Below are positions 1 through 7,819 of a stretch of DNA of 64,000 nt, in pieces. Position 1 is the stretch's first letter, and each line of letters opens with the position of its first letter. A program made the translations under genes and the position numbers. Source of the stretch: Stigmatella ashevillena (GTDB lineage: Bacteria; Myxococcota; Myxococcia; Myxococcales; Myxococcaceae); assembly GCF_028368975.1 (NCBI RefSeq), contig NZ_JAQNDM010000002.1:3714425-3778424 (forward strand). Reading direction: 5' to 3'. The notes below the pieces were generated by a model. That model was not told the origin of the DNA. It saw only the letters and a program-made list of their open reading frames with translations, and ran no database searches.

Positions 1-258
1 CGCTACACGCCCCAGGCGTTGCGCGAGGTGCTGGAGGCCGGTGGCTTCACGGTGGACACGCTGGAGTGGATGAACCTGGTGGGCATCCCAGGCTGGTTCG
101 TGAACAGCCGCCTGCTGCGCCGGCGCGCGATGCCCAGGTTCCAGCTCAAGCTGTACGACCGGCTGGCGCCTCTGCTCGCACAGACGGAGCAGCACGTGAA
201 GCTGCCGGTAGGCATGAGCCTGTTCGCCGTGGCCCGCGTCACGGAAGAGGCCAGATGA
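1..258 (+). CDS. C-terminal end of a probable class I SAM-dependent methyltransferase (5' truncated by the window)
   Basis: Only the last 85 codons are present; the frame is open from base 1 to the TGA at 256-258, so the gene begins left of the window. The visible part starts RYTPQALREVLEAGGF, a typical last-helix segment of small-molecule or sugar methyltransferases, continues with WMNLVGIPGWFVNSRLL, and ends with the strand PVGMSLFAVAR. This pattern is common in the C-terminus of Methyltransf_11/12-type enzymes, sometimes fused to glycosyltransferases. The SAM-binding motif itself lies outside the window, so the call rests on the tail only. The next gene starts 4 bp downstream on the same strand, so the two are probably co-transcribed; a membrane glycosyltransferase neighbour fits a polysaccharide or lipid-modification setting. 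Confidence 0.6.
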   Translation, partial: RYTPQALREVLEAGGFTVDTLEWMNLVGIPGWFVNSRLLRRRAMPRFQLKLYDRLAPLLAQTEQHVKLPVGMSLFAVARVTEEAR

Positions 259-262
259 GGCC

Positions 263-1936
263 GTGAACCCGGGCCCCTCCCAACCCCCTCCCGCCTCCCC
301 CCACGAGCCCCCGGCGAGTCCCGCGCCGGTCCGGACCTCTCGTGTGCTCTGGGCCGTGCTGGCGGGGCTGTACGTGCTGGCGTTTCCCTACCACCCCGGC
401 CTGCGCTCGCCCAACGAGCTGTGCCGGCTGTGGCAGACCCGGGCGCTCGTCGAGTACGGCACGCTGGACATCAACCAAGCGCTGCGGGACTACGGCTACG
501 TGGGGGACCTGTCGGTGAAGGATGGGAAGTACTACCCCTCCAAGGCCCCGTTGATGTCCTTCGCGGCGGTGCCCCTCTATGCGGTGTTGAGGGCCGCGGG
601 CGGCGGGTTCCGGTACGCGGTGCCCGAAGTCCCGCTCGTGTTCTTCAGCCGGCTGCTGCTCACGATCCTCCCCACGCTGGCGATGCTGTGGGGCGTGCGC
701 CGCTTCCTGAACGCGTACGTGAGCCCCCCTGTCGCGGACGGAGTAACGGTCACGTACGGGCTGGGCTCGTTGGCCTACAGCTACTCCCTGCTCTTCATGA
801 GCCATCAGGCCACGGCGGTGCTGCTCTTCGGAGGCTTCTACGCGCTGTGGCGGTGCGCGCGAGGCGAGTGGCGCGAGCGGGGCTATGCGGTGGCCGGAGC
901 CTTCGCGGGCGCCACGGTGGCGGCCGAGTACACGGGCGCGCTGGGGGTGCTGGGCCTGGTGCTGTACGCGGCGCTGAGCCTGCTGTGGCGGCCCGAGCCC
1001 CTGCGCGTCCGGCTCGCCCTCCTGGGACGCGCCGCGGGACTGGCCACGCTGGGAGCCTTACCCTTCGTGGCCACGCTGATGCTCTACCACCAAGCGGCCT
1101 TCGGACACCCGCTGGCCAGCGGCTACAAGTACCTCAACGACGCGGCCTACCAGCCGTGGCACCTGGGGGGCTTCCTGGGCATCCGCTATCCGGATCCCCG
1201 CGCCTTCCTCCTTTCCTTCTTCTCGCCGCTGCGCGGGCTGTTCACCCTGTCGCCCTTCCTGCTGCTGGCGCTGCCGGGCCTGCTCCTGATGCGGCGCGAA
1301 GGACGGGCCTCCAGGGAATGGCGAACGCTCTGCTGGCTGTCGGCGGCGTTGCTCGCCGGGTACACGTACTTCACCTCGTCCTTCTCCTATGACTCGTGGG
1401 GGTGGACGACCGGGCCCCGGCACCTGACGGGGCTGGTGCCCTTCCTGCTGCTGCCCGTGGCCCTGGTGCTGGAACGGCTGCGCGCAGGACGCCATCCCTG
1501 GCTGCTGGGCGGAGCCGCAGCGGTATGCGCGGTGTCCATCCTCATCACAGGCGTGCTCACGCTCATCAATTACATCCCAGACCTGGTCTCCAGCGCGCTC
1601 CTCTCCCTGGCCCTGCCCCTGCTGAAGGCCGGGTATCTGACGCCCACCGTGCTGAGCTTCTGGGGAATTCCCCAACCGCTGGCGGGCGCACCCCTGCTCC
1701 TGGCCTTGCTCGCGCTGGCGGGGTGGACCTTCGTGCGGCTGGGCTCACCCGAGCACGCCTGGCCCCCTCGGGCCGTGCTGGCGGGAGGCGCCCTCATGGC
1801 GGTGCTGCTGCTGGGCGCCCAGGTCCCGGGCGCCGCCCATCATGCGGGTGACCAGGAGTCCCTCCGCCTCCTCAAAGCCGTCTGGCTCACGCCGCCCGGC
1901 AAGGCGGTGTCCTTCTGGCCTGCCCCGCCCCGTTGA
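263..1936 (+). CDS. Polytopic membrane protein, probable lipid-carrier-dependent (GT-C/ArnT-like) glycosyltransferase
   Basis: A 557-residue protein starting at a GTG 4 bp after the upstream methyltransferase stop. After a proline-rich cytoplasmic leader of about 27 residues there is a first membrane helix (VLWAVLAGLYVLAF), then a hydrophilic segment with SPNELCRLWQTRALVEYG and KYYPSKAPLMSFAAVPLYA. An acidic/aromatic first external loop followed by about ten more hydrophobic helices is the layout of GT-C enzymes of the PMT/ArnT type, which move a sugar from a polyprenyl-phosphate donor. I see no unambiguous DxD pair, so the substrate is unknown. The coupling to a methyltransferase supports a role in glycan or glycolipid assembly. 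An uncharacterised membrane protein of another family remains possible. Confidence 0.55.
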   Translation: MNPGPSQPPPASPHEPPASPAPVRTSRVLWAVLAGLYVLAFPYHPGLRSPNELCRLWQTRALVEYGTLDINQALRDYGYVGDLSVKDGKYYPSKAPLMSFAAVPLYAVLRAAGGGFRYAVPEVPLVFFSRLLLTILPTLAMLWGVRRFLNAYVSPPVADGVTVTYGLGSLAYSYSLLFMSHQATAVLLFGGFYALWRCARGEWRERGYAVAGAFAGATVAAEYTGALGVLGLVLYAALSLLWRPEPLRVRLALLGRAAGLATLGALPFVATLMLYHQAAFGHPLASGYKYLNDAAYQPWHLGGFLGIRYPDPRAFLLSFFSPLRGLFTLSPFLLLALPGLLLMRREGRASREWRTLCWLSAALLAGYTYFTSSFSYDSWGWTTGPRHLTGLVPFLLLPVALVLERLRAGRHPWLLGGAAAVCAVSILITGVLTLINYIPDLVSSALLSLALPLLKAGYLTPTVLSFWGIPQPLAGAPLLLALLALAGWTFVRLGSPEHAWPPRAVLAGGALMAVLLLGAQVPGAAHHAGDQESLRLLKAVWLTPPGKAVSFWPAPPR

Positions 1937-2785
1937 TCAGCCGCGCGCCGCCGCGTGCTCCGCATCCAAGCGGGCCTTCTCTGCGATCATGAGGTTCCGC
2001 ACGTGCTCCAGCAGGGCGGGCACGCTGTTGCCGTGCTCCGCTGGGTTCACGGGAGGCAGCACCCTCACGTGGCACCGGGCCGTGGTCTGAAGCTTCAGAC
2101 CGTGCTTGGGCAGGGTCCGCGCGGTTCCCGTGAGGACCATGGGAATGACGGGGCACTGCAACTTCACCGCGAGGTGGAAGGCCCCTTCCTTGAAGGCCTT
2201 GATGTTCCCATCCGGAGAGCGCGTCCCCTCGGGGAACATGAGAATGGGCACACCCCGGAGGAGCCACTTCTCGCATTCCACCATCATCCGCCCGACACTC
2301 TCCCGGTCGCCTCGCACCAGCGGCACATAGCGGTTGAGCGTCATGTTCCAGCCGATGAAGGGCAGCCGGAAGTTGGCCGCCTTGGACACCCACTTGAAGG
2401 GACGGTAGAGGCCAAAGAGCACCAGGATGTCGCCCAGCGACTCATGGTTGGACACCAGCACCGCGGCGCCGCGCCAGGGCAGGTGTTCCCGGCCCTCCAC
2501 CCGCGAACTCCAGAGCGGATTCGCATAGATGTAGAGCTGGGCCCAGAAGCACGAGTACAGGTGCAGGATGCGCCCATTCCGGTCAAACGGGAGCGTGAGC
2601 GCCCAGAGCACCACCGCCCCCAGGTAGAACACCAGGCTGGAGAGCGCGAAGAACGACCAGAAGGCGATAGAGAAGAGGAGTCGAATGGTGCGGCGCAGTG
2701 TGCCACACGCCTGCCTGCCTGGCAGCGAAAAGGCGGGCGCTGCCCTCTGCCAGGGCCGGTGTGGTACTCGCTCGTGCCATGGCAC
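1937..2785 (-). CDS. 1-acyl-sn-glycerol-3-phosphate acyltransferase family protein (PlsC-like)
   Basis: Lysophospholipid acyltransferase family, acting at the cytoplasmic membrane to make phosphatidic acid or a related acylated lipid. The catalytic HX4D motif is in SNHESLGD, the acyl-acceptor motif in FPEGTRSPDG, and a hydrophobic anchor (FSIAFWSFFALSSLVFYLGAVV) precedes them, all in the family order. The stop lies next to that of the convergent membrane protein gene. The start is uncertain: the longest frame begins at a GTG at 2785 with an AGGAG directly abutting it and would overlap the divergent alkB-like gene by 7 bp. The family-like sequence only begins about 30 codons in, and no ATG is available there, so a non-ATG start nearer 2700 is possible. 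The function call is secure; the N-terminus is not. Confidence 0.85.
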   Translation of the reverse strand: MPWHERVPHRPWQRAAPAFSLPGRQACGTLRRTIRLLFSIAFWSFFALSSLVFYLGAVVLWALTLPFDRNGRILHLYSCFWAQLYIYANPLWSSRVEGREHLPWRGAAVLVSNHESLGDILVLFGLYRPFKWVSKAANFRLPFIGWNMTLNRYVPLVRGDRESVGRMMVECEKWLLRGVPILMFPEGTRSPDGNIKAFKEGAFHLAVKLQCPVIPMVLTGTARTLPKHGLKLQTTARCHVRVLPPVNPAEHGNSVPALLEHVRNLMIAEKARLDAEHAAARG

Positions 2786-3744
2786 CTCCTCCCCGCCGGG
2801 GCCACGCGCTGGCGCTCAAGTCTCGCCAGCGCACACCGGGCCACCACTACAACGCGAGCTTCCTCTCCGCGGCCGACCGCGCGGAAATCATCGCCTGGCT
2901 GACGGTCTTGAGGCCGCTGTGGGAGGAGCGCTACTCGAAGCACTTCCCACCTCCCCCAGGCCAGAGCCAGCGCCGGCTCCTGCGCCCCGTCTATTGGCTG
3001 GGCAACTGGCAGTTCGCATGCCTCGACTACTACCGGCCGCCCAAGGGGGTGAAGAACCGGTGTGTGCAGGCAGAGCCGTTTCCCCCCGTCCTCCAACGCC
3101 AGGTGAAGAAGGTGGAGGAGCTGGCGCGCCGCATGTTCCGAGGGCCGGACATGCCCCCGAGCTGGCACCTCAACACCTGCCTGGTGAACTTCTACGGCAA
3201 CCGGCTGGAGGACGGGCGCTGGGTGGACACCGCCCGTGTGGGCGAGCACAAGGACTTCGAGCCCGGACCCGTGGCCTCGCTCTCCCTGGGGGAGCGCGCC
3301 CTCATCCAATTCGTCACCTCCACGCGCCCCGGCGAGCGGGACGAGGTGGTGCTGGAGCAGTGGCTCGACGATGGCGCGCTGCAACTCTTCGGAGGCGCCC
3401 AGTGGAAGGAGAAGACCTTCCACCGGGTGCAGCGGGTGGACACCCGCGCGGGGCACCTGCTGCCCCCCGAGATTCCCGGCTTCCAGACGCGCCGGGTGAA
3501 CTTCACCTTCCGCTACGTGCCCGACGAGCACGTGATGCCCTTCGCGCAGCTGTCACCCGAGGCGCGTGAGGACGTGACGCCCTACGTCCGCACGCTGGCC
3601 GAGGGCAGCGCCTTCTTCCGCGAAGCCCTCGAGCGCGCAGCGTCCCTCAGCCGCACGCCTCCACGCGACGAAGAGGCTCCGGAGCGAGCTCCGGAGCGGG
3701 CTCCGCCTGACCCGCTCCCGCCGCCTTCGAAACCTGGGAGGTGA
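2779..3744 (+). CDS. AlkB-type 2-oxoglutarate/Fe(II)-dependent dioxygenase
   Basis: A 321-residue protein starting at the ATG that precedes APPPRRGHALAL. The AlkB fold is recognisable from NTCLVNFYG, followed by the iron-binding HxD in GEHKDFEPG, and the distal part of the site in RRVNFTFRYVP, where an Arg binds 2-oxoglutarate. Members oxidatively remove alkyl groups from nucleic-acid bases, and some act on RNA or protein. The C-terminal 35 residues are a low-complexity Pro/Glu/Arg tail (ERAPERAPPDPLPPPSK) that is read across the end of the convergent methyltransferase gene, giving a 98-bp antisense overlap. Whether this protein repairs DNA or modifies something else cannot be told from sequence; no adjacent gene points to an adaptive-response operon. 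Confidence 0.85.
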   Translation: MAPPPRRGHALALKSRQRTPGHHYNASFLSAADRAEIIAWLTVLRPLWEERYSKHFPPPPGQSQRRLLRPVYWLGNWQFACLDYYRPPKGVKNRCVQAEPFPPVLQRQVKKVEELARRMFRGPDMPPSWHLNTCLVNFYGNRLEDGRWVDTARVGEHKDFEPGPVASLSLGERALIQFVTSTRPGERDEVVLEQWLDDGALQLFGGAQWKEKTFHRVQRVDTRAGHLLPPEIPGFQTRRVNFTFRYVPDEHVMPFAQLSPEAREDVTPYVRTLAEGSAFFREALERAASLSRTPPRDEEAPERAPERAPPDPLPPPSKPGR

Positions 3745-4525
3745 GCACCACCATGCCGCCCATGTTCTTGAAGCCTGGGAGCGACAGGAGCGCATAGTCC
3801 GCCGCGTGGAGCAGCTCCGTGGCGAACCGCCGGACCGATGATGCCCGCTCGTAGGTGGTGCCCTTCATCACGAAGCGGTTGAACCAGCTGAGCAGCGAGA
3901 AGTGCCGCATCCGCGTGCCGGGCAGGCGTTGCAGGATGAGGTTCAGCTCGGCGGACTCCAGCGGACGCTCGTCCGGAGTCGCCCCCTCGTGAATGGGGAT
4001 GTGCGAGCGAAGCCGCCGGAGCATCGGACTGAGGCTGAGCGGCTCGGAGAAGACGACCCGGGCGCCCGGCTTGGCCCACCGCTCCAACTGGCTCAGCACC
4101 CCCTCCAGCTCGGGAATCAGGTGGTGAAGGATGCCATCTCCCCAGATGACATCGAAGGTGTTCTCCGGGAAGGTCGCCAGCTCCAACGGCGAGCAGTGGA
4201 AGACGACCCGGTCCTGAACACCTGCCCGCCGGGCCCGCTCGGTCGCCAGCTCGATCGACCGCGGCGAAATATCGATGCCCGTCACCCGGGCGCCCCGGCT
4301 CGCCAGCAGCACGCTGTTGGAGCCGTCACCGCACCCCACATCCAGCACGTGCTGGCCGCTCAAGTCTCCCAGGCTCTCGAACCGGAACTCCTTGTTGAAC
4401 CAAGGACGCAACCGGCCACTGTACCGCTGGAGGATGGCTGGATCCATCCAAGGAATCTTTCCGAGCTGGGACTCCGCCAACCGATCGAAGAACTCCGCCT
4501 CGGATGCCCACCGCTTCGACCTCAT
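3647..4525 (-). CDS. Class I SAM-dependent methyltransferase
   Basis: A 292-residue protein with an intact SAM-binding motif I (HVLDVGCGDGSNSVLLA), an acidic end of strand 2 (VTGIDISPRSIELA) and motif-II-like DVIWGDGILHHL. This is the ubiE/Methyltransf_11 type. A basic N-terminus (MRSKRWASEAEFFDRLAESQ) precedes the domain. The C-terminal 25 residues (beginning about SKAAGAGQAEPAPELAPE) are low complexity and overlap the convergent dioxygenase gene. The substrate is unknown; the family includes quinone, lipid and natural-product methylases. No operon partner is evident on this strand: the next feature upstream is an AT-rich intergenic stretch. Confidence 0.85.
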   Translation of the reverse strand: MRSKRWASEAEFFDRLAESQLGKIPWMDPAILQRYSGRLRPWFNKEFRFESLGDLSGQHVLDVGCGDGSNSVLLASRGARVTGIDISPRSIELATERARRAGVQDRVVFHCSPLELATFPENTFDVIWGDGILHHLIPELEGVLSQLERWAKPGARVVFSEPLSLSPMLRRLRSHIPIHEGATPDERPLESAELNLILQRLPGTRMRHFSLLSWFNRFVMKGTTYERASSVRRFATELLHAADYALLSLPGFKNMGGMVVLTSQVSKAAGAGQAEPAPELAPEPLRRVEACG

Positions 4526-4844
4526 GTCTCACCCGCCCATCCAATTGTCTCAGCGCGAAGAACGTAGGGCCTGGGATCTGTGGACGAAACTTCCTACGGC
4601 GCCGGTAGGGCTGCCCCGTGTTGCTCGGCCGACAGAACCCCACCGCCTCAAGCACCGGTACCGGACACTGTCGCCCCCCTCACCTCTGTCCGCGACCGCA
4701 GGGCGACTTGAAGTTTTTCCTGATTTACAAAGAAAATCTATTTTTCTTATTCTACCGGGATCCCGAGAAATCTCGACGCATCAACATCTATTCAGTAGCG
4801 GCCGACATCCGTCGGTCCATGCCCGGAATTCAAGGAGGCGCGAC
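4526..4844 (+). promoter_or_regulatory. 319-bp divergent intergenic region with an AT-rich promoter-like segment for the FG-GAP lipoprotein
   Basis: No gene is seen here. Within otherwise GC-rich DNA, 4710-4760 is strikingly AT-rich. A candidate -35 TTTACA (4724-4729) and -10 TATTCT (4748-4753) are separated by 18 bp, about 90 bp upstream of the start codon at 4845. An inverted repeat AAGAAAA (4730-4736) / TTTTCTT (4742-4748) fills the spacer and could be an operator or simply part of the AT tract. A strong ribosome-binding site AAGGAGG at 4832-4838 precedes the ATG. The promoter assignment is inference from base composition and weak consensus matches. Confidence 0.4.
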
Positions 4845-7697
4845 ATGGAGCAGCGACGAGGCAACCCTGGCTGTGGAAGGGGAGCAGGTCACCACTGGCG
4901 CAGACGGCTGTGGGCTGCACTGATGGCCCTGGGGGTAAGTGGATGTGATGAAACCACGGCTCCCCTGGCGGACACGGCCGGCCAGAAGGCGAGCCCCCTG
5001 TCGGAGGCTTGCGATGCGCAGCCGCCCTTCGAGCCGAACTTCGAGCCGGAGCTCCAGTGGGCGTGGACGGGGAGCCCGCAGGCCTCCGAGTTCAACCAGG
5101 TGATGATGACGCCGGTGGTGGTGGACGTGAACGCCGACGGCGTCCCGGACATCGTCTTCAGCACCTTCAAGAACGGCACCGGCGAGGCCATCTGGAAGGA
5201 GGGGGTGCTGCGGGCCATCAGCGGCGATGACGGCCGGGACTTGTGGGCGAACACCGAGCCTGCCCACCGCATCAAGGCGGCCTCCAGCATCGCCGCGGGC
5301 GACATCGACAACGATGGCCTGGTGGAGATCTGCGGCATCCCCTCGGATGGCCGGGGCATCATCTGCTACGAGAACGACGGCACCTTCAAGTTCCGCACGT
5401 CCCCGGATGCGTTCGATTACAACGAGTGGGGAGGCCCCTCGCTGGCGGATCTCGACGGCGATGGCCTCGTGGAGATCCTCGACGGCAACCGCGTCTACAG
5501 CCACACGGGGGCGCTGAAGTGGGTGGGAGCGGACGGCATGGGCGGCGCCGAGTACACGGGCCCCGTGTCCTTCGCGGCCGACCTGGACGGGGATGGCAAG
5601 CAGGAGGTCATCAACGGTCGCTCCATCTACAAGCACAACGGCACGCCCTATTGCCCTTCCGCGCCAATTCCCCACGGCTTCGCGGCGGTGGCCAACTTCG
5701 ATGAGGATTCGAAGGCGGAGATCGTCGTGTCGGGCTACGGCCAGGTGAGCCTGCTCGATGACAACTGCCAGGTGCTCTGGACCGTCCCCGTGCCCGGGGG
5801 CGGCCATGGGGGCTCGCCCAACATCGGGGACTTCGACAATGACGGCGCGCCGGAGATCGGCCTGCCCGGCACGAACTTCTACAGCGTGCTGGATTCCAAT
5901 GGCACGCTGCTGTGGAAGCGCCCCACCCAGGAGCTGAGCTCCGGCAAGACGGGCTCCACCGCGTTCGACTTCGAGGACGATGGCAAGCTCGAGATCATCT
6001 ACGCGGACGAGGTGCGGCTGCGCATCTACGACGGTGCCACCGGCCAGGTGCGCTTCGAGACGGCCCACAGCTCCAGCACCACCCACGAGAACCCCGTCAT
6101 CGCGGACGTGGACAACGACTTCGCGGCGGACCTGGTGGTGGCCACGAATGACACGGCCTATCCGGGCTTCCACGGCATCCGCGTGTACCACGACAAGAAA
6201 GAGGGCTGGGCGCACACGCGGCGCATCTGGAACCAGCACGCCTACTCCATCACCAACATCAACAACGATGGCACGGTCCCCGCCGAGCCCCTGCGCCCCT
6301 GGTTGCAGTCCTTCCTCAATGTCTTCCGCTCCAACGTCGCCGGCTACCTGGGCGACAACCCCTTCCATTTGCCGGATCTCCTCGCGTTCAACCTGTCCGC
6401 CCAGTGCGGTGAGGAGGGGACGCTGACGCTGTCCGCGACCGTCATGAACCTGGGCGCCGGCACGGCGGCTTCGGGCTTGAAGGTGGCCTTCTACAAGGGC
6501 GACCCGGCTTCGGGCGGAACCCTCCTGGGCGTGGCCACGCTCGATGCGGCGCTGCCCTCGGGCGGCACCCTCACGGCCCAACTGCCGTTGAGCTCCGCGC
6601 TCCAGGGAGCCCATGAGGTCTTCGTCGTCGTGGATGACGATGGCACGGGCACCGGCCGCGATACCGAGTGCGACGAGTTCAACAACAGCGCCTCCTCCAC
6701 GATTGAGCTCGGCTGCCAGGAGACGCCGGCCAACCTGCCGCCCGTCGCCCTCTGCCAAGACATCACCGTCTCCGCGGACGCCGCTTGCCAGGCGAGCGCC
6801 AGCATCAACCACGGCAGCCATGACCCGGACCATCAGCCCGCTCCCCTCTCGGTCTCCGAGGCCCCTGCGGGCCCCTTCGGCCTGGGCACACACGCCGTCA
6901 CGTTGACGGCCTCCGACGGGGATGCCAGCGCGCAGTGCGAGGGCACCGTCACCGTGGTGGACACCACCCAGCCGGCGGTGAGCTGCCCGGCCCCCACCCC
7001 CCTCCAGAGCTGCTCGCCCCAGGGCACCGCCGTCACGTTCGCGGCCGCCACGGCCTCGGACAACTGCGGCGCCTCGCCCGTGTCCTGCTCCCACGCCTCG
7101 GGGTCCACCTTCCCGGTGGGCACCACGCCCGTGACCTGCTCGGCGCAGGATGGCTCCGGCAACACGGCCAGCTGCGGCTTCGCTGTGACGGTGGTCGGTG
7201 ACACCACGAAGCCGGCCGTGAGCTGCCCGGCCTCCCGGACGGTGGAGAGCTGCTCTCCTACCGGCGCCGCCGTCACGTATGAGCCGGCCTCGTCCACCGA
7301 CAACTGCGGCGCGGCGCCCGTGTCCTGCTCCCACGCCTCGGGGTCCAAATTCCCGGTGGGCACCACGCCCGTGTCCTGCTCCGCGCAGGATGCCTCGGGC
7401 AACACGGCCAGCTGCGGCTTCGAGGTGAAGGTGAAGGGGGACACCACGCCTCCGGTCATCAGCTGCCCGCTCTCGGTGGAGGCCAAGGTGGGGCTGGGAC
7501 AGATCGGCGTGGCGGTCCAGTTCGCCACCTCGGCGCAGGACACCTGCGGCCCGGCCACCATCACCTGCTCGCACGCCCCCGGCCTCCTCTTCCTGCTGGG
7601 GCTGACGCCGGTCACCTGCACCGCAAAGGATGCGTCCGGCAACCAGGCTTCGTGCCAGTTCGGGGTCCGGGTGAGCCTGGATCTCAGCCTGCCGTAG
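4845..7697 (+). CDS. Large surface lipoprotein with FG-GAP/VCBS-like repeats, a CARDB-like domain and three HYR (hyalin) repeats
   Basis: The start is placed at the ATG (MEQRRGNPGC) because an AAGGAGG lies 6 bp upstream; the frame is open further left without support. The 950-residue product has an arginine-rich N-region, a hydrophobic core and a lipobox-like LGVSGC, so it is probably lipidated. Residues about 70-500 carry at least eight calcium-binding-like blades of the FG-GAP/VCBS type (for example DVNADGVPDIVFS, DLDGDGLVEILDG, DFDNDGAPEIGLP), predicting a seven- or eight-bladed propeller. A CARDB-like adhesion domain follows, then three HYR-type Ig repeats, each with paired cysteines (SCSPQGTAVTF, SCSPTGAAVTY). 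This is the architecture of a secreted adhesin or surface-binding protein. No catalytic motif is seen. A bidirectional terminator follows. Confidence 0.8.
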   Translation: MEQRRGNPGCGRGAGHHWRRRLWAALMALGVSGCDETTAPLADTAGQKASPLSEACDAQPPFEPNFEPELQWAWTGSPQASEFNQVMMTPVVVDVNADGVPDIVFSTFKNGTGEAIWKEGVLRAISGDDGRDLWANTEPAHRIKAASSIAAGDIDNDGLVEICGIPSDGRGIICYENDGTFKFRTSPDAFDYNEWGGPSLADLDGDGLVEILDGNRVYSHTGALKWVGADGMGGAEYTGPVSFAADLDGDGKQEVINGRSIYKHNGTPYCPSAPIPHGFAAVANFDEDSKAEIVVSGYGQVSLLDDNCQVLWTVPVPGGGHGGSPNIGDFDNDGAPEIGLPGTNFYSVLDSNGTLLWKRPTQELSSGKTGSTAFDFEDDGKLEIIYADEVRLRIYDGATGQVRFETAHSSSTTHENPVIADVDNDFAADLVVATNDTAYPGFHGIRVYHDKKEGWAHTRRIWNQHAYSITNINNDGTVPAEPLRPWLQSFLNVFRSNVAGYLGDNPFHLPDLLAFNLSAQCGEEGTLTLSATVMNLGAGTAASGLKVAFYKGDPASGGTLLGVATLDAALPSGGTLTAQLPLSSALQGAHEVFVVVDDDGTGTGRDTECDEFNNSASSTIELGCQETPANLPPVALCQDITVSADAACQASASINHGSHDPDHQPAPLSVSEAPAGPFGLGTHAVTLTASDGDASAQCEGTVTVVDTTQPAVSCPAPTPLQSCSPQGTAVTFAAATASDNCGASPVSCSHASGSTFPVGTTPVTCSAQDGSGNTASCGFAVTVVGDTTKPAVSCPASRTVESCSPTGAAVTYEPASSTDNCGAAPVSCSHASGSKFPVGTTPVSCSAQDASGNTASCGFEVKVKGDTTPPVISCPLSVEAKVGLGQIGVAVQFATSAQDTCGPATITCSHAPGLLFLLGLTPVTCTAKDASGNQASCQFGVRVSLDLSLP

Positions 7698-7710
7698 CCC
7701 TCGCTTCATG

Positions 7711-7756
7711 AAAAAAGGGCCCGGAACCGTGCTGGGGTTCCGGGCCCTCCTTTTTT
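7711..7756. terminator. Strong bidirectional rho-independent terminator between convergent lipoprotein genes
   Basis: A perfect 12-bp stem (7717-7728 pairing with 7736-7747) with a 7-nt loop is flanked by six A on the left and, three bases after the stem on the right, six T. It therefore has the U-tract needed to stop transcription in both directions. It lies 13 bp after the FG-GAP gene stop and about 60 bp beyond the end of the convergent VWA gene. It is the clearest intrinsic terminator in the window. Confidence 0.92.
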
Positions 7757-7819
7757 CCAGGGGCCGCTCAAGCCCGGGAGGCGCTCCGGCTCAACCGCCC
7801 GGAGCCCCCCGGCCCTGCA

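Noticed and set aside
4830-7709. A 959-codon minus-strand frame antisense to the FG-GAP/HYR lipoprotein
   Set aside because: Shadow of a gene that has a strong ribosome-binding site, signal sequence and repeat motifs, and it starts inside the terminator region.
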